Shown: positions 17,732-29,125, counted from the first letter of the stretch. The stretch: DNA of 64,000 nt from Agrobacterium cavarae (GCF_004310285.1 NZ_SISF01000028.1:184595-248594); one strand, 5' to 3'. Notes: generated from the letters alone by a model not told the origin. Made by a program: numbers and translations.

Positions 17732-19162
17732 ATGACGCCAACTGCCCTTTCTGACGAACTGCTCTCCCGCTTTGCCGCCATCGTCGGCGAGAAAAATGCG
17801 CTACGTGACGCTTCCGATCTTGCACCGCATCTCGTTGAGAACCGCGGTCTTTACCATGGGAATTCGCCGCTTCTGTTACGTCCATCGACGACTGAGGAAG
17901 TTGCCGCGATCATGAAACTCGCAAGCGAAACGGGCACAGCGATTGTGCCGCAGACCGGGAACACCGGCCTTGTTGGCGGACAGACGCCGCGCAATGGTGG
18001 AAGTGACGTGATCCTGTCGCTGGAACGCATGAACAAGGTTCGCGATATCGACCCCGTCGCCAATGTGATTGTCGTCGATGGAGGCTGCATTCTGGACGAG
18101 GTCCACAAGGCGGCGGAGAAGGTCGAGCGGATGTTCCCGCTTTCGCTCGGCTCGCAAGGTTCGTGCCGCATCGGCGGCAATCTCGCCACCAATGCCGGCG
18201 GTACGGCGGTGCTCGCCTATGGCAATATGCGCCAGCTTTGCCTTGGCCTGGAAGTTGTTCTCCCCACCGGCGAGATCTGGAACGGCCTGCGCCGGTTGAA
18301 AAAGGACAATACGGGTTACGATCTGCGTGATCTCTTCATCGGCTCAGAGGGGACGCTCGGCATCATCACCGGCGCGGTCCTGAAACTCTTCCCAAAACCG
18401 CTCGGCCATCAGGTGGCGTTCGCCGGTCTCAATTCTCCGGCGGATGCGCTGAAACTCTTCGAGCGCGCATCCACTCTTTGTGGCTCCGCGCTGACCGGCT
18501 TCGAACTCATGCCACGGATCGGCGTGGAATTTACCGCAAAACATATTCCCGGCGTGCGCGACCCTCTCGAAACGCCGCATGCTTGGTACGCGCTGATCGA
18601 TATCTCCAGCTCCAACTCGGCTGACACTGCGCAGACCATGGTGGAAACGCTGCTGGAACAGGGTTTTGAAGCGGGGATCTTCCAGGATGCCGTGATCGCG
18701 TCCTCGGAGGCCCAGCGTCAGGCGCTGTGGCATATGCGCGAAAGCATGTCGGATGCGCAGAAGCCGGAAGGAGGCTCCATCAAGCATGATGTGTCCGTTC
18801 CGGTTTCACATGTTCCGGCCTTTATGGACGAAGCGGAAAGAGCCGTCATGAGTGCCATTCCCGATGCACGCATCTGTGCCTTCGGGCACCTGGGCGATGG
18901 CAACATCCATTACAATATCTCCCAGCCGGTTGGTGCCGACAAAAACGCCTTTCTTGCCCAGTGGAAAGAGATCAACGAGATCGTCCACGGTATCGTGCTG
19001 TCCTTCGGTGGCTCCATTTCCGCGGAACACGGCATTGGGCAGTTGAAGCGGGACGAGCTGGCAGCCATCCGCCCGGCGATCGAGATGGACCTGATGCGTC
19101 GTATCAAGACAGCCTTCGATCCGGCAGGCATCATGAACCCCGGCAAGGTCGTTGCCTCTTAA
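17732..19162 (+). CDS. FAD-linked D-2-hydroxyacid (hydroxyglutarate-type) dehydrogenase
   Basis: A 476-residue FAD_binding_4/FAD-oxidase_C protein. The FAD loop QTGNTGLVGGQTP and LGSQGSCRIGGNLATNAGG are visible. The C-terminal metal/substrate motif GHLGDGNIHYN and EHGIGQLKRDEL follow, as in D-2-hydroxyglutarate dehydrogenase and GlcD/D-lactate dehydrogenases. It probably oxidises a D-2-hydroxy acid and passes electrons to an ETF or quinone. GGAGGA before the ATG supports the start. No electron-acceptor gene is adjacent. Confidence 0.9.
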   Translation: MTPTALSDELLSRFAAIVGEKNALRDASDLAPHLVENRGLYHGNSPLLLRPSTTEEVAAIMKLASETGTAIVPQTGNTGLVGGQTPRNGGSDVILSLERMNKVRDIDPVANVIVVDGGCILDEVHKAAEKVERMFPLSLGSQGSCRIGGNLATNAGGTAVLAYGNMRQLCLGLEVVLPTGEIWNGLRRLKKDNTGYDLRDLFIGSEGTLGIITGAVLKLFPKPLGHQVAFAGLNSPADALKLFERASTLCGSALTGFELMPRIGVEFTAKHIPGVRDPLETPHAWYALIDISSSNSADTAQTMVETLLEQGFEAGIFQDAVIASSEAQRQALWHMRESMSDAQKPEGGSIKHDVSVPVSHVPAFMDEAERAVMSAIPDARICAFGHLGDGNIHYNISQPVGADKNAFLAQWKEINEIVHGIVLSFGGSISAEHGIGQLKRDELAAIRPAIEMDLMRRIKTAFDPAGIMNPGKVVAS

Positions 19163-19585
19163 ATCACAAGGCGTCTTTCCGGGCGCACGAGCACTCTACC
19201 CAGTTTCATCTCAGCATCGTGCTTCGATGCTGTAGAGCGGTCGTCCACGCTCATTTTTGGCTCTCGCCGCATTGGCTATTGCCGCTCTCCCTCACACCTG
19301 TTGAAGTGCTTGTCAGGACATGCGCTCAGGCCGATCCCTGGCGTTTTTCTCAAGACTTCGTCGAGCCGTTCCACCCGTGGGCCGAACGACGCGCCACCGT
19401 CCCAATTCAGGAATCTGAAACCTTAAGCGGCTGGGTTTTGCTAACCATTTGGGAATGCAAAGTTTTCTTAACCTCGATTTTTAAGCTGTTTCGAAGATGC
19501 GCTGGCTATCTTCCACCTATCAGAGGACGAAAAGTCCCGGACGAGGCCATGAAACGGCTCTCAGGTAAAACAAGGATAGCATGAT
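19163..19585. other. Intergenic 423 bp, promoter of the DUF6101 gene presumed
   Basis: No open frame with a ribosome-binding site and no obvious hairpin. The last 150 bp (19430-19585) are more AT-rich, with GGTTTTGCTAACCATTTGGG, and presumably carry the promoter of the following gene. Confidence 0.4.
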
Positions 19586-20152
19586 ATGAACAACACCGTT
19601 CTGAAGCCCGAATGGGCAGGCGCAACTCTCCGGCTCGATCCGACGCGGTTCCCGCAGCAGCTGACCTATGGCAACAGCAATGGTTCGTCAGATGTCGATA
19701 TCACGCTTGACGAGCGCGGTGCCGTTCTGCGCAAGGTTCTTCATTCCAGCGGTCTGCCGCTGTCCTTCGCCCTGCCTGCACGGGCATTCAAGGGTGTTGC
19801 AGCCCGCGCCATCGACCATGGCGATGGCGGCGTGACGGTGACGCTTGAACTTCATCACGACGATCCGGATCTCTGCATTCCGCTCTTGGTGGCGCATGAC
19901 CTGTGCGACATCGCAGCCGATTGGCGCAGCTGGTCGGAAAAGTACAATATTCCCATGCTGATGGTGGAAGCCGACGGCGTCGCCCGCCCTCTCGAAGAGC
20001 ATATCGGCCACGTGCGGACGAAGTCGACGCGCCCGCGTCGCCGCCATTCCTACTTCGCTGATCGCCGTCCGCGCTTCCTCGTGCGCCGCAGCACCGGTTC
20101 GCTCGGTCTGACGATGCGGATCGAAGGCAAGGAAATCATCGCCCGCAACTGA
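19586..20152 (+). CDS. DUF6101-like hypothetical protein
   Basis: A 188-residue protein. The opening TLRLDPTRFPQQLTYGNSNG resembles uncharacterised Rhizobiales proteins annotated DUF6101. It contains VVSG-like beta-rich middle motifs (GDGGVTVTLELHHDDPDLCIPL) and a basic C-terminus (RPRRRHSYFADRRPRFLVRR). No signal peptide or membrane helix is visible. AAGGA lies 9 nt upstream of the ATG. A good intrinsic terminator follows, so it is probably monocistronic. Function unknown; the family name is from memory and not checked. Confidence 0.8.
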   Translation: MNNTVLKPEWAGATLRLDPTRFPQQLTYGNSNGSSDVDITLDERGAVLRKVLHSSGLPLSFALPARAFKGVAARAIDHGDGGVTVTLELHHDDPDLCIPLLVAHDLCDIAADWRSWSEKYNIPMLMVEADGVARPLEEHIGHVRTKSTRPRRRHSYFADRRPRFLVRRSTGSLGLTMRIEGKEIIARN

Positions 20153-20200
20153 TCAACGCAGCGCCGTCGTTCAGCCGGCGTTTCGAATTCGGACGAAGTG

Positions 20201-20233
20201 AGCCCGGCACGCGTGCCCCGCGTCCGGGCTTTT
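20201..20233 (+). terminator. Intrinsic terminator after DUF6101 gene
   Basis: AGCCCGG (20201-20207) pairs with CCGGGCT (20224-20230), followed by TTTT. It lies downstream of the plus-strand gene and just before the end of minus-strand ubiA. Confidence 0.7.
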
Positions 20234-20235
20234 CG

Positions 20236-21189
20236 TTATCCAAAAATGAGCGGCAACATCAGGCCTGCGAAAATCAACAGGCCGACACGGTTGTTGGATT
20301 TGAAGAGTGCCAGGCACTTTTCAACATTGCCGATGTCCAGAGCCTTTATCTGATAAAAAAGCATCGCTGTGGCGACGATCAGACCTGCATATCCGAGCGG
20401 GTTAATATTTGCGATTGCGAATGCAATGAACAGAAAAACCGCGGCTGTGCCATAAAGGGCCACCAGCCAGCCATGTGTCCTATCTCCGAACAGAAGGGCA
20501 GTCGAACCGATGCCGACGGCCACGTCGTCATCCTTGTCCATGTGCGCGTAGATCGTGTCGTATCCGATCGTCCAGACAATAGCCGCACCGTAAATCAGTA
20601 CGGGAGCGACACTCAGAGATCCGAACTGAGCAGCCCAGCCCATCAATGCGCCCCAGGAAAAGGCAAGGCCCAGGAAAAACTGCGGCCAGTTGGTGAAGCG
20701 CTTGGCGAAGGGATAGATCGCCACGAAAATCAGCGATGACAGGCCGAGCAGGATGGCAAAACTGTTGAAGCAAAGCAGCACCACCAAGCCCGCGAGCGCC
20801 TGCACCACGATGAAGATTTTCGCCTGCATGCGGGTGACACGGCCGGAGGGCAGCGGCCTCGACCGGGTGCGTGCCACCGCCATATCAATCTTGTGATCGA
20901 CCAGATCATTATAGGTGCAGCCGGCACCGCGCATGGCGACCGAGCCTGCAAAAAACAGGAAGAGGTGGAAGAGCAACGTGGACCAGGAAAAGGTACCGAT
21001 CTGCTGCGCCGCATTGGCGGCAACCGCGGCCGACCAGAAGCACGGCCACATCAGGAGCTGCCAGCCGATGGGCCGATCCCACCGGGCAAGCTGCGCATAG
21101 GGCCAAAGGCCTCTCGGCAAGATCCGATAGACCCAATTGTTGGATGGCGCGTCCGAAACGCGGCCGGAAAGATCGCTGTTATGAACCAT
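20236..21189 (-). CDS. ubiA: 4-hydroxybenzoate polyprenyltransferase
   Basis: A 317-residue integral membrane prenyltransferase of ubiquinone synthesis. It attaches the polyprenyl chain to 4-hydroxybenzoate. Both Asp-rich motifs are visible: CTYNDLVDHKIDMAVARTRSRPL and YDTIYAHMDKDDDVAVGI. About eight or nine hydrophobic helices follow the N-terminal 40 residues. The likely side chain comes from the polyprenyl diphosphate synthase at 41440-42456. Confidence 0.95.
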   Translation of the reverse strand: MVHNSDLSGRVSDAPSNNWVYRILPRGLWPYAQLARWDRPIGWQLLMWPCFWSAAVAANAAQQIGTFSWSTLLFHLFLFFAGSVAMRGAGCTYNDLVDHKIDMAVARTRSRPLPSGRVTRMQAKIFIVVQALAGLVVLLCFNSFAILLGLSSLIFVAIYPFAKRFTNWPQFFLGLAFSWGALMGWAAQFGSLSVAPVLIYGAAIVWTIGYDTIYAHMDKDDDVAVGIGSTALLFGDRTHGWLVALYGTAAVFLFIAFAIANINPLGYAGLIVATAMLFYQIKALDIGNVEKCLALFKSNNRVGLLIFAGLMLPLIFG

Positions 21190-21284
21190 GCTGGACTTCT
21201 ACCGCATTGGCTGGCGGGGCGGTAGCTGGATTCAGCTTTTGTTAGGGGCTGTCCTTATGTTCGTTGAGGCAGCAAAAGCGCCGC

Positions 21285-22541
21285 TCAAAAAACCACCTTT
21301 TCCAGGGGTTCCCGCGTCTTCTCGAACTCCATCAACCTTGCCTCGTTGCGGGCGATGTAATCACGATTATCGGGCACCACCCCACCGCGCTTGGCAAGCT
21401 GGATCTGGAAGATGTGGAAGTTCTCATGGGTGAAGGCCATTTCGGAGCCAGCCAGATAGAATTCCCACATGCGGAAGAAGCGATCATCGTAAAGCGCCAC
21501 GGCTTCTGCCTTCCTTGCCACGAAACGCTCGCGCCAGTGGCGCAGCGTATGCGCGTAATGCATGGGCAGAATTTCGATGTCCTTTACAAGCAGCCCCGTC
21601 TTTTCGATGGCTGGCAGAACCTCGGCCAGTGAGGGAATATAACCGCCGGGGAAAATATATTTTTCGATGAACGGGTTCGTGGCAAGGGCCGGATAGGGTT
21701 GGCCAATGGAGTGCAACAGCATGACGCCATCATCCTCCAACACTTCCGCTGCCTTCTGGAAGTACTCCCTGTAATGCGTCGGGCCAACATGTTCGAACAT
21801 GCCTACAGAGACGATGCGATCATACTTCTTGTCAGGCGGAAGGTAGCGGTAATCCTGCAGCTCGAAGCGAACGATATCCGTCAGGCCCCGCTTCTGCGCC
21901 CGATCCCGCGAGACGCGGAGTTGCTCCTCGCTGAGCGTAACGCCGGTGACATCCACGCCGGAGCTTTCAGCCAGATACATGGCCATGCCGCCCCAGCCGG
22001 AGCCGATCTCAAGCACGCGTTGCCCCGGCTCGGGCATCAGCTTGGCGACGATGTGGCGCTTCTTTGCCACCTGCGCCTCATCCAGGGAAATGCCTGGAGG
22101 ATTGAAATAGGCGCAGGAATATTGCCAGTCCTGATCGAGAAAAAGATCGAAGAGCTTGGCGCTCAAATCATAATGGTGCGCGACGTTCTGCTTGTTGTGA
22201 TTGACGGGCAGATGCATCTTGATGCGCGAGGCGATGATGCGCGCCATGCCGCGCCAGACCATGCCGAAGGTCAAGGCCTCAGAGAGCGTATTGCTTTTGA
22301 CCAAGGCCAGGAAGTCGTAGATGTCGCCTTCGACGACCGACATTCGGCCTTCCATGTACATTTCGGCAAGCTTCAGTGCCGGGTCGGCGGCGATTTCGTC
22401 CATCGCCTGCTCATCACTGAAGCTCAGTGCGACGCGCTTGCCGCGTCCGTCTCCGAAGGACTGAAGACCGCTTGGACCAGTGACGATCAGGTTTCCGGTC
22501 TTGACGATTTTATCAAGCAGGGCATGCAGAGACGAGGCCAT
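21285..22541 (-). CDS. cfa: Cyclopropane-fatty-acyl-phospholipid synthase
   Basis: A 418-residue SAM-dependent enzyme forming a cyclopropane ring in unsaturated phospholipid acyl chains. SAM-binding VLEIGSGWGGMAMYLAE, SCAYFNPPGISLDEAQVAKK and VSVGMFEHVGPTHYREYF are diagnostic. GGGGGTGAT precedes the ATG. Paralogous Cfa-like enzymes are common in rhizobia, so the exact product (cyclopropane or another C1-modified lipid) cannot be settled. Confidence 0.92.
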   Translation of the reverse strand: MASSLHALLDKIVKTGNLIVTGPSGLQSFGDGRGKRVALSFSDEQAMDEIAADPALKLAEMYMEGRMSVVEGDIYDFLALVKSNTLSEALTFGMVWRGMARIIASRIKMHLPVNHNKQNVAHHYDLSAKLFDLFLDQDWQYSCAYFNPPGISLDEAQVAKKRHIVAKLMPEPGQRVLEIGSGWGGMAMYLAESSGVDVTGVTLSEEQLRVSRDRAQKRGLTDIVRFELQDYRYLPPDKKYDRIVSVGMFEHVGPTHYREYFQKAAEVLEDDGVMLLHSIGQPYPALATNPFIEKYIFPGGYIPSLAEVLPAIEKTGLLVKDIEILPMHYAHTLRHWRERFVARKAEAVALYDDRFFRMWEFYLAGSEMAFTHENFHIFQIQLAKRGGVVPDNRDYIARNEARLMEFEKTREPLEKVVF

Positions 22542-22651
22542 ATCACCCCCAATAAGCTAAGTCTCACTTATCAAGTGCCTGTTACCGTATCTCTTTCCGC
22601 GAGAGTTGCAAGACGGGGTAGTTTCAAAAATACTGATTGATTTCGTGGAAC

Positions 22652-22686
22652 AAAACGGCCCTTGCGCAGTGGGTAAGAGCCGTTTT
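22652..22686 (-). terminator. Intrinsic terminator of tex
   Basis: AAAACGGC (22652-22659) pairs with GCCGTTTT (22679-22686), with a further CTT/AAG pairing inside. On the minus strand the stem ends in TTTT right after the tex stop. Confidence 0.7.
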
Positions 22687-22693
22687 ATGCAAA

Positions 22694-25006
22694 TCAGCGG
22701 CGCTTCATGGCCTCCGCCAAAGCCGCTGCCAACGCGCCTCCGGATTGCGCAGGCTCCGCACGGTCCTTCGGCTTTGCGCTAGCGTGGCGCATGGCATTGG
22801 CATTGCTCTTTTCGCGCATCGGCTGAGGCGCTGCCTCGCCACCGTCCTTTCGCATCGTGAGACCGATCCGCTTGCGCTTCACATCGACTTCAACCACGCG
22901 AACTTTGACGACGTCTCCGGCCTTCACCACCTCATGCGGATCCTTGATGAAACGATCCGCCAACTGGCTGACATGCACCAGGCCATCCTGGTGAACGCCA
23001 ATATCGACGAAGGCGCCAAAGGCAGCCACATTGGTGACAGTGCCTTCCAGCAGCATGCCAGGCTTAAGGTCGGTGATTTCGTCCACACCGTCCGCGAAGG
23101 TCGCGGTCTTGAAGCTCGGGCGTGGGTCGCGGCCAGGTTTTTCCAGCTCCGCGATGATGTCCTTGACGGTCGGCAGGCCGAAGCGATCATCGATGAAACG
23201 CTTGGGGTCGAGCGCCTTCAAAGTTGCGCTGTCACCCATGACGGTTCTGAGGTCGCGCCCACAGGCGGCGACGATCTTCTTTGCCACATCATAGGCTTCC
23301 GGGTGGACGGAGGATGAATCGAGCGGCTCCTTGCCATTTGGAATCCGCAGGAAGCCGGCGCATTGCTCGAAGGTGCGCTGACCAAGACGCGGCACCTTAA
23401 ACAACTCCTTGCGGCTGGCGAACGGCCCGACCTGATCCCGATGCAGCACGATGGCATCGGCAATCGAGGTTCCAAGACCAGAGACCCGCGCGAGCAGCGG
23501 TGCGGACGCCGTATTGAGATCGACGCCGACGGCGTTCACCGCATCTTCCACCACCGCATCGAGGGAGCGGGACAATTTGCCCTGATCGACATCGTGCTGA
23601 TACTGCCCGACGCCGATGGACTTCGGCTCGATCTTGACGAGTTCGGCAAGCGGATCCTGCAGACGACGGGCAATCGAAACGGCACCGCGTAGTGAAACAT
23701 CGAGATTGGGAAATTCGGCCGCAGCGCGCTCAGACGCGGAGTAAACCGAAGCTCCAGCTTCCGAGACGATGACCTTCGTGGGCTTTGGCCCATTGATCTG
23801 GGTCAGCATGTCGGTCACCAGCTTTTCGGTCTCGCGGCTACCGGTACCGTTGCCGATGGCGATCAGTTCGACGCCGTGCTTGCGGATGAGCGAAGCCAGT
23901 TCCGCCTGCGTGCCGCGGATATCGTTCTTCGGCGGGAACGGATAGACCGTCGTCGTTTCCAGCAGCTTGCCGGTGCCATCCACGATGGCAACCTTGACGC
24001 CGGTTCGGATGCCTGGATCAAGACCCATGGTCGGGCGCGAGCCAGCGGGTGCTGCGAGCAGCAGATCTTTCAGATTGCGCGCAAAGACATGGATTGCCTC
24101 TTCTTCCGCCCGCTCGCGCAACTCGCGCATCAGATCGAGCGACAGCGACATGGAGAGCTTGACGCGCCACGTCCAGCCCGCCACGTCCATCAGCCACTGG
24201 TCGGCGGGACCGGCATTGCGGATGTCGAAAGCCGCGGCGATGGTGCGCTGCGCAGGCTTTACCGGCGACGGATCGTCGGCATCCACATCGATGGTCAGGG
24301 TCAGAACTTCCTCGTTCCAGCCGCGCAACATGGCGAGCGCCCGGTGACCGGGCGCCGTTGCCCATTTTTCCGTGTGGTCGAAATAGTCGGAAAATTTCTC
24401 GCCTGCTGCCTGCTTGCCGTCCACCACCTTGGCGCGCAGCATCGCGTTCTGGCGCATATAGTCGCGCAGCCGCTTCAGGAGGTCGGCGTTTTCCGTCATG
24501 GTTTCGGCGACAATATCGCGCGCACCCTCAAGTGCCGCCTTCACATCTGCGATTTCGCCCTTCACACAGGCTTCCGCAAGTTTTGCCGGATCGGCTGCAC
24601 GGTTGTCCCAGATCGCTTCTGCCAGAGGACCAAGGCCACGTTCGCGCGCAATTTCCGCTCTCGTGCGGCGCTTCGGCTTGTAGGGGAGATAAAGATCTTC
24701 CAGTTCCGCCTTGGTCACCGCCTGCATGATCTTCAGCATCAACTCATCGGTCATCTTGCCTTGACCGTTGATGGATTCGACAATCGATGTGCGGCGGGCA
24801 TTCAGTTCCCGCAGATAGGACAGCCGCTCGGCGAGAGTTCGGAGTTGCGTATCGTCCAGACCGCCGGTCACCTCCTTACGATAGCGCGCAATGAACGGAA
24901 CGGTTGCCCCCTCATCCAGAAGCTGGATCGCCGCCTTCACCTGCTCGGCGCGGGCGTTGATTTCGGAGGCGATAAGGGACGGGAGGCGGGCATTGTCTGC
25001 GGACAT
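22694..25006 (-). CDS. tex: Tex-family RNA-binding transcription accessory protein
   Basis: A 770-residue Tex protein. The N-terminal Tex domain contains [20 protein letters not shown] and [13 protein letters not shown]. Then come a YqgF/RNase H-like domain ([18 protein letters not shown]), helix-hairpin-helix motifs ([19 protein letters not shown]) and a C-terminal S1 domain ([20 protein letters not shown]). The Met at 25006 ([10 protein letters not shown]) is chosen. The same frame stays open to 25816 but that extension is antisense to purD and non-homologous. A terminator lies just downstream. Confidence 0.94.
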   Translation of the reverse strand: MSADNARLPSLIASEINARAEQVKAAIQLLDEGATVPFIARYRKEVTGGLDDTQLRTLAERLSYLRELNARRTSIVESINGQGKMTDELMLKIMQAVTKAELEDLYLPYKPKRRTRAEIARERGLGPLAEAIWDNRAADPAKLAEACVKGEIADVKAALEGARDIVAETMTENADLLKRLRDYMRQNAMLRAKVVDGKQAAGEKFSDYFDHTEKWATAPGHRALAMLRGWNEEVLTLTIDVDADDPSPVKPAQRTIAAAFDIRNAGPADQWLMDVAGWTWRVKLSMSLSLDLMRELRERAEEEAIHVFARNLKDLLLAAPAGSRPTMGLDPGIRTGVKVAIVDGTGKLLETTTVYPFPPKNDIRGTQAELASLIRKHGVELIAIGNGTGSRETEKLVTDMLTQINGPKPTKVIVSEAGASVYSASERAAAEFPNLDVSLRGAVSIARRLQDPLAELVKIEPKSIGVGQYQHDVDQGKLSRSLDAVVEDAVNAVGVDLNTASAPLLARVSGLGTSIADAIVLHRDQVGPFASRKELFKVPRLGQRTFEQCAGFLRIPNGKEPLDSSSVHPEAYDVAKKIVAACGRDLRTVMGDSATLKALDPKRFIDDRFGLPTVKDIIAELEKPGRDPRPSFKTATFADGVDEITDLKPGMLLEGTVTNVAAFGAFVDIGVHQDGLVHVSQLADRFIKDPHEVVKAGDVVKVRVVEVDVKRKRIGLTMRKDGGEAAPQPMREKSNANAMRHASAKPKDRAEPAQSGGALAAALAEAMKRR

Positions 25007-25180
25007 AAGGGTCTCTGACCTGTTCTTGAAAGTTGCCCGAACATAGAGGCTGATTGTGGCATGACAACACAGAGACAAGGCGATTCCACAGAAAAGCGGC
25101 AGCCTTCGATTGCCTTTTGCCTTGACCTTTCGCCCCCCTGCCCTTAACGCCGCAAGAAATTGGAAACAGGGGTGTCGAGC

Positions 25181-26452
25181 ATGAAAGTTCTGTTGATCGG
25201 TTCCGGTGGACGCGAGCATGCGCTGGCATGGAAAATTGCCCAGTCCCCTCAACTGACCAAGCTCTTTGCCGCCCCCGGCAATCCAGGCATTGCCGAACAT
25301 GCGGAACTTGTGTCGCTGAACGTCGAAGACCACGCTGCAGTGGTGGCGTTCTGCCGTGAACAGTCCATCGACTTCGTGGTGGTCGGCCCGGAAGCACCGC
25401 TGGTTGCCGGTCTGGCGGACGATCTTCGCGCGGCAGGCTTTGCCACCTTCGGTCCGTCGAGAGGTGCGGCACAGTTGGAGGGCTCCAAGGGCTTCACCAA
25501 GGATCTCTGTGCCCGCTACGACATCCCCACCGGCGCCTATCAGCGCTTCAAATCCGCCGAGCCGGCAAAGGCCTATATTCGCGCGCAGGGCGCGCCGATC
25601 GTCATCAAGGCCGATGGGCTCGCTGCAGGCAAGGGCGTGACCGTCGCAATGACCGAAGCGGAAGCGCTCGCCGCCGTCGACGATTGCTTCGACGGCGCCT
25701 TCGGCGCTGCCGGTGCTGAAGTCGTGGTCGAAGCTTTTCTGGACGGCGAGGAGGCAAGCTTCTTCTGCCTGTCGGATGGCAAGACGGCGCTGGCACTGGC
25801 AACCGCACAGGACCACAAGCGCGTCGGAGACGGCGATACCGGACCCAACACGGGTGGAATGGGCGCTTACTCCCCTGCCCCGGTCATGACCGACGAGATG
25901 GTTCAGCGCACGATGCGCGAGATCATCGAGCCGACGATAACGGGCATGGCAAAGGACGGCAATCCGTTCTCAGGCGTTTTCTTCGCAGGCCTGATGATCA
26001 CCAATAAAGGCCCGGAGCTCATCGAATACAATGTGCGCTTCGGCGACCCAGAATGCCAGGTGCTGATGATGCGCCTCAAGAGCGACCTTCTCCCAATCCT
26101 CTACGCCACCGCCACTGGCACACTTGATCAGGTCACGGCCGAATGGCGCGACGACCCCGCCTTGACCGTGGTTCTCGCCTCCAAAGGCTATCCTGCAGCA
26201 TACGACAAGAACACGCCCATCGCCTTCATTCCCGAGGAGAGCGAAGACGCCAAGGTGTTTCATGCCGGCACTGCCCTCAAGGACGGAGAACTCGTTGCCA
26301 CAGGCGGGCGCGTGCTCAACGTCACGGCCTTCGGGAGCACGGTCAGCGAAGCGCAGGTCCGCGCCTATGAGCTGGTCGATGCGGTCAAATGGGAAAACGG
26401 CTTCTGCCGCCGCGACATTGGTTGGCAGGCTGTGGCGCGTGAGAACGGGTAG
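25181..26452 (+). CDS. purD: Phosphoribosylamine-glycine ligase
   Basis: A 423-residue ATP-grasp enzyme converting phosphoribosylamine, glycine and ATP to GAR in purine synthesis. Visible motifs are [16 protein letters not shown] at the N-terminus, [24 protein letters not shown] and [19 protein letters not shown] lies 8 nt before ATG 25181; an in-frame ATG 21 bp upstream adds no homologous sequence. Divergent from tex with a 174-bp shared region. Confidence 0.96.
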   Translation: MKVLLIGSGGREHALAWKIAQSPQLTKLFAAPGNPGIAEHAELVSLNVEDHAAVVAFCREQSIDFVVVGPEAPLVAGLADDLRAAGFATFGPSRGAAQLEGSKGFTKDLCARYDIPTGAYQRFKSAEPAKAYIRAQGAPIVIKADGLAAGKGVTVAMTEAEALAAVDDCFDGAFGAAGAEVVVEAFLDGEEASFFCLSDGKTALALATAQDHKRVGDGDTGPNTGGMGAYSPAPVMTDEMVQRTMREIIEPTITGMAKDGNPFSGVFFAGLMITNKGPELIEYNVRFGDPECQVLMMRLKSDLLPILYATATGTLDQVTAEWRDDPALTVVLASKGYPAAYDKNTPIAFIPEESEDAKVFHAGTALKDGELVATGGRVLNVTAFGSTVSEAQVRAYELVDAVKWENGFCRRDIGWQAVARENG

Positions 26453-26565
26453 AAATCGGCCTTTCGTTCAATTTTTACCAAATATCCTGACCGGATGGAA
26501 AGGAAGACTCCGTAGGGTCGCGGTTGTTTAAAGCGGCGATCAGACCGCGCGCTAAGGGGTTGCGT

Positions 26566-27027
26566 ATGTTTAGGATTGTTTTGACGGCGGGCATGGTGTT
26601 CATCGGCGGCACGGCGATGGCATCCTCGATCGAGGTTCTGCATGGCGCCAAGACATCGAATGGGAGCGTGCTGATCATTACCTGCGACGCATGCTCTACC
26701 ACATCCGTGGCGGGCAAGGCGCTCACGAAGGCTGTTTTGGAGCGCGGAACGCAGAGCATATCGACGCGTGACGTTGATGGCCGCAAGGAGACGGTTCGGA
26801 CTGAAGCGTGGCTCGGCGGCTCGCCCGTGACTTTCGTCAGCAGCAATCCTCTATGGCTGCCTCAAGACCATTCCCAACCAGTTGTTGCTGAGCACACGCC
26901 TGCCGTGGTGGAACACCAGATCACGCTTGAAGGCAATCCCGTGCTCACCCAACACGACCAGCCTGTCTTGGCGGGTGCCGATGGACTGGACAACATTACT
27001 TTGATGTCGATACGTCCCTCTCACTGA
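26566..27027 (+). CDS. Secreted small protein, HPE1-like
   Basis: A 153-residue protein with a signal peptide (MFRIVLTAGMVFIGGTAMA) followed by SSIEVLHGAKTSNGSVLIIT and a CDAC pair. AAGGGG precedes ATG 26566; an in-frame TTG at 26524 is less likely. The SIE-V-near-N-terminus pattern resembles small Rhizobiaceae proteins annotated with an HPE1-like plant virulence effector domain; that comparison is from memory. There is no neighbouring secretion system. The C-terminus is low-complexity and His/Pro/Val-rich (HTPAVVEHQ). Confidence 0.7.
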   Translation: MFRIVLTAGMVFIGGTAMASSIEVLHGAKTSNGSVLIITCDACSTTSVAGKALTKAVLERGTQSISTRDVDGRKETVRTEAWLGGSPVTFVSSNPLWLPQDHSQPVVAEHTPAVVEHQITLEGNPVLTQHDQPVLAGADGLDNITLMSIRPSH

Positions 27028-27268
27028 TCGTCCCAGGGCTTACCCTTGTGATCTCGGCTCACGATTGCGGCGTCAAAAGATATAATTGACGCTTGAACTC
27101 CCGGGAAACTGTTTTCCCGACGCATATATTTGAACATTTATCAATTCTAAAGCTGTTTGTGAGACTTCTTTAATAGGCGAAGTCGCAACGCGGATGGCGT
27201 TCTTCCCTGATGACAACCATTCAGTTTTAGGGCGCCTGGAAGGGCCGCCCGTCATTTCGAGAGCGCCG

Positions 27269-29098
27269 ATGAAGAACCTCCCAATCTCACGCCAGTTGAT
27301 CCTGCTTGTCATCGCACTCATGGCGGCGTTTACACTGGCGACCTATTTCCAGATCAAGTCCTCGGTCAACGCCATCTATGAAGAGCGTTACAATATGCTG
27401 AGGACCCAGGTTCAGTCCTCGATTTCGATCCTGCAATCCTACTATGATAAGGAAAAAGCAGGGACGTTGAGCCGCGAAGAGGCACAACGCCAGGCTTTCG
27501 CCATCGTGACATCGATGAAGTTCGTGCCGGACGGCTACATGTTCGGCTATGACTACGATGTGAAGATGCTCTTCCATCCGGATGCGAAGCGTGTCGGTCA
27601 AAGCTTCAAGGGCAAGCCGGATTCTCAAGGCTTCAACTATCGCGACGAACTGGTGCGGCTTGGCCGTGCAGGCGGCGGTGAGACAAGCTTCTACGGTCCA
27701 AAACCCGGCCAGGAAGGCGATACCTTTCTGAAGAGTTCCTATGCCATGGCCTTCGAACCCTGGCAGGTCGTTGTCGTCACCGGCGTTTACGTCGACGATC
27801 TTCAAGCGCAGGTTCGTTCGACGGTGATCAAGGCTGTTTCGCTTGGGCTCGTCGTGTTCCTGCTTGGCATTGCTCTCGCCTTCTACGTCATCAAAGGCAT
27901 TACCGGTCCGCTCGCGAAAATCCATCGTGCCCTGGGAGACGTTGCCAATGAGAACGTGTCGATCGCCATTCCTCATACTGAAATGAAGAACGAAGTCGGC
28001 ATGATGGCGAAGGCGATCGAGTCCCTTCAGCAGAAGATCCGCGAGCGTCACGCGATGCAAAGGCGCCAGGACGAGCAGCAGTCGCAGCTCGATGCCGAAC
28101 GCCAGACCAATATCGACATGCAGCGCGACGAAGCGGAGCTTCAAGCCCGGGTGGTCTCCACCATCGGCGAGGCATTGGAAAAACTCGCCGCAGGTGATCT
28201 GACGGTTCGCTGTGGCGATCTCGGCGCACGCTATGCCGATCTGCGTGCCAACTTCAACGAGGCGATCTCGCATCTCGACGCGGCAATGGCGAAGGTCAAT
28301 GCCAAGAGCATCGATATTGGCGGCTCGAAGGAAGAAATTCGCAAGGCCTCCAACGAACTGTCGCAACGCACCGAACGCCAGGCCGCAAATCTCGAGGAAA
28401 CATCCGCAGCTCTGGACGAGTTGACGGTGGCCGTGCGTCAGACCTCCGATGGTGCCAGCGAGGCGGCAAAACGCGTCACCTCCATCAGCAGTGATGCAAA
28501 CCATAGCGACACCATTGTCGAGCAGGCGATTGGCGCGATGAGCGGCATCGAGCAGTCGGCGAACGAGATATCCAAAATCATCGGCGTCATCGACGATATC
28601 GCCTTCCAGACGAACCTCCTCGCGCTGAACGCAGGTGTGGAAGCGGCGCGTGCTGGCGAGGCAGGCAAGGGCTTTGCTGTGGTTGCGCAGGAGGTGCGCG
28701 AGCTGGCCCAGAAATCCGCCGCAGCCGCAAAGGAAATCAAGGATCAGATCGCCCGTTCTTCAAGCCAGGTGCAGAACGGCGTTCATCTTGTCGGCGAAGC
28801 TGGCAACGCGCTGAAGCGGATCTCCGATCAGATCAAGTCGGCGAGCGACATCGTCAGCAAGATTGCGCATTCTGCTGCCGAACAGGACACGACGCTGCGC
28901 TCCATCTCTTCGTCGCTCAACCAGCTGGACGCTGCCACGCAGCACAACGCCGCCATGGCCGAAGAGACGACGGCGTCTGCCGAGGCATTGGCGCATGATA
29001 CCGAGGAATTGCTAACGCTGATCCGTACTTTCCGCGTATCCCAGCATCAGTCCGGCTCGTTACACGGCATGGCGCGCCAGATGCGCATGGCAAGCTGA
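27269..29098 (+). CDS. Methyl-accepting chemotaxis protein with single Cache sensor
   Basis: A 609-residue chemoreceptor. The N-terminal membrane helix is [20 protein letters not shown]. The periplasmic part resembles a single Cache domain ([20 protein letters not shown], then [12 protein letters not shown]). A second helix ([19 protein letters not shown]), HAMP and the MCP signalling hairpin ([20 protein letters not shown]) follow. It ends RQMRMAS with no CheR-binding pentapeptide. I chose the Met at 27269 ([10 protein letters not shown]) because family members start just before the first helix. sCache domains bind small carboxylates or amino acids; the ligand here is unknown. Confidence 0.9.
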   Translation: MKNLPISRQLILLVIALMAAFTLATYFQIKSSVNAIYEERYNMLRTQVQSSISILQSYYDKEKAGTLSREEAQRQAFAIVTSMKFVPDGYMFGYDYDVKMLFHPDAKRVGQSFKGKPDSQGFNYRDELVRLGRAGGGETSFYGPKPGQEGDTFLKSSYAMAFEPWQVVVVTGVYVDDLQAQVRSTVIKAVSLGLVVFLLGIALAFYVIKGITGPLAKIHRALGDVANENVSIAIPHTEMKNEVGMMAKAIESLQQKIRERHAMQRRQDEQQSQLDAERQTNIDMQRDEAELQARVVSTIGEALEKLAAGDLTVRCGDLGARYADLRANFNEAISHLDAAMAKVNAKSIDIGGSKEEIRKASNELSQRTERQAANLEETSAALDELTVAVRQTSDGASEAAKRVTSISSDANHSDTIVEQAIGAMSGIEQSANEISKIIGVIDDIAFQTNLLALNAGVEAARAGEAGKGFAVVAQEVRELAQKSAAAAKEIKDQIARSSSQVQNGVHLVGEAGNALKRISDQIKSASDIVSKIAHSAAEQDTTLRSISSSLNQLDAATQHNAAMAEETTASAEALAHDTEELLTLIRTFRVSQHQSGSLHGMARQMRMAS

Positions 29099-29125
29099 TC
29101 GCGATAAATACAGTTGATTTGAAGG

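Noticed and set aside
22694..25816. 1040-codon open frame for tex starting inside purD
   Set aside because: The extra 270 codons are antisense to purD and show no homology; Tex proteins start at [10 protein letters not shown] (25006).
27102..27119. CGGGAAA/TTTCCCG hairpin before the Cache MCP
   Set aside because: No T-tract and no upstream plus-strand gene needing it beyond the HPE1-like gene; left unassigned.
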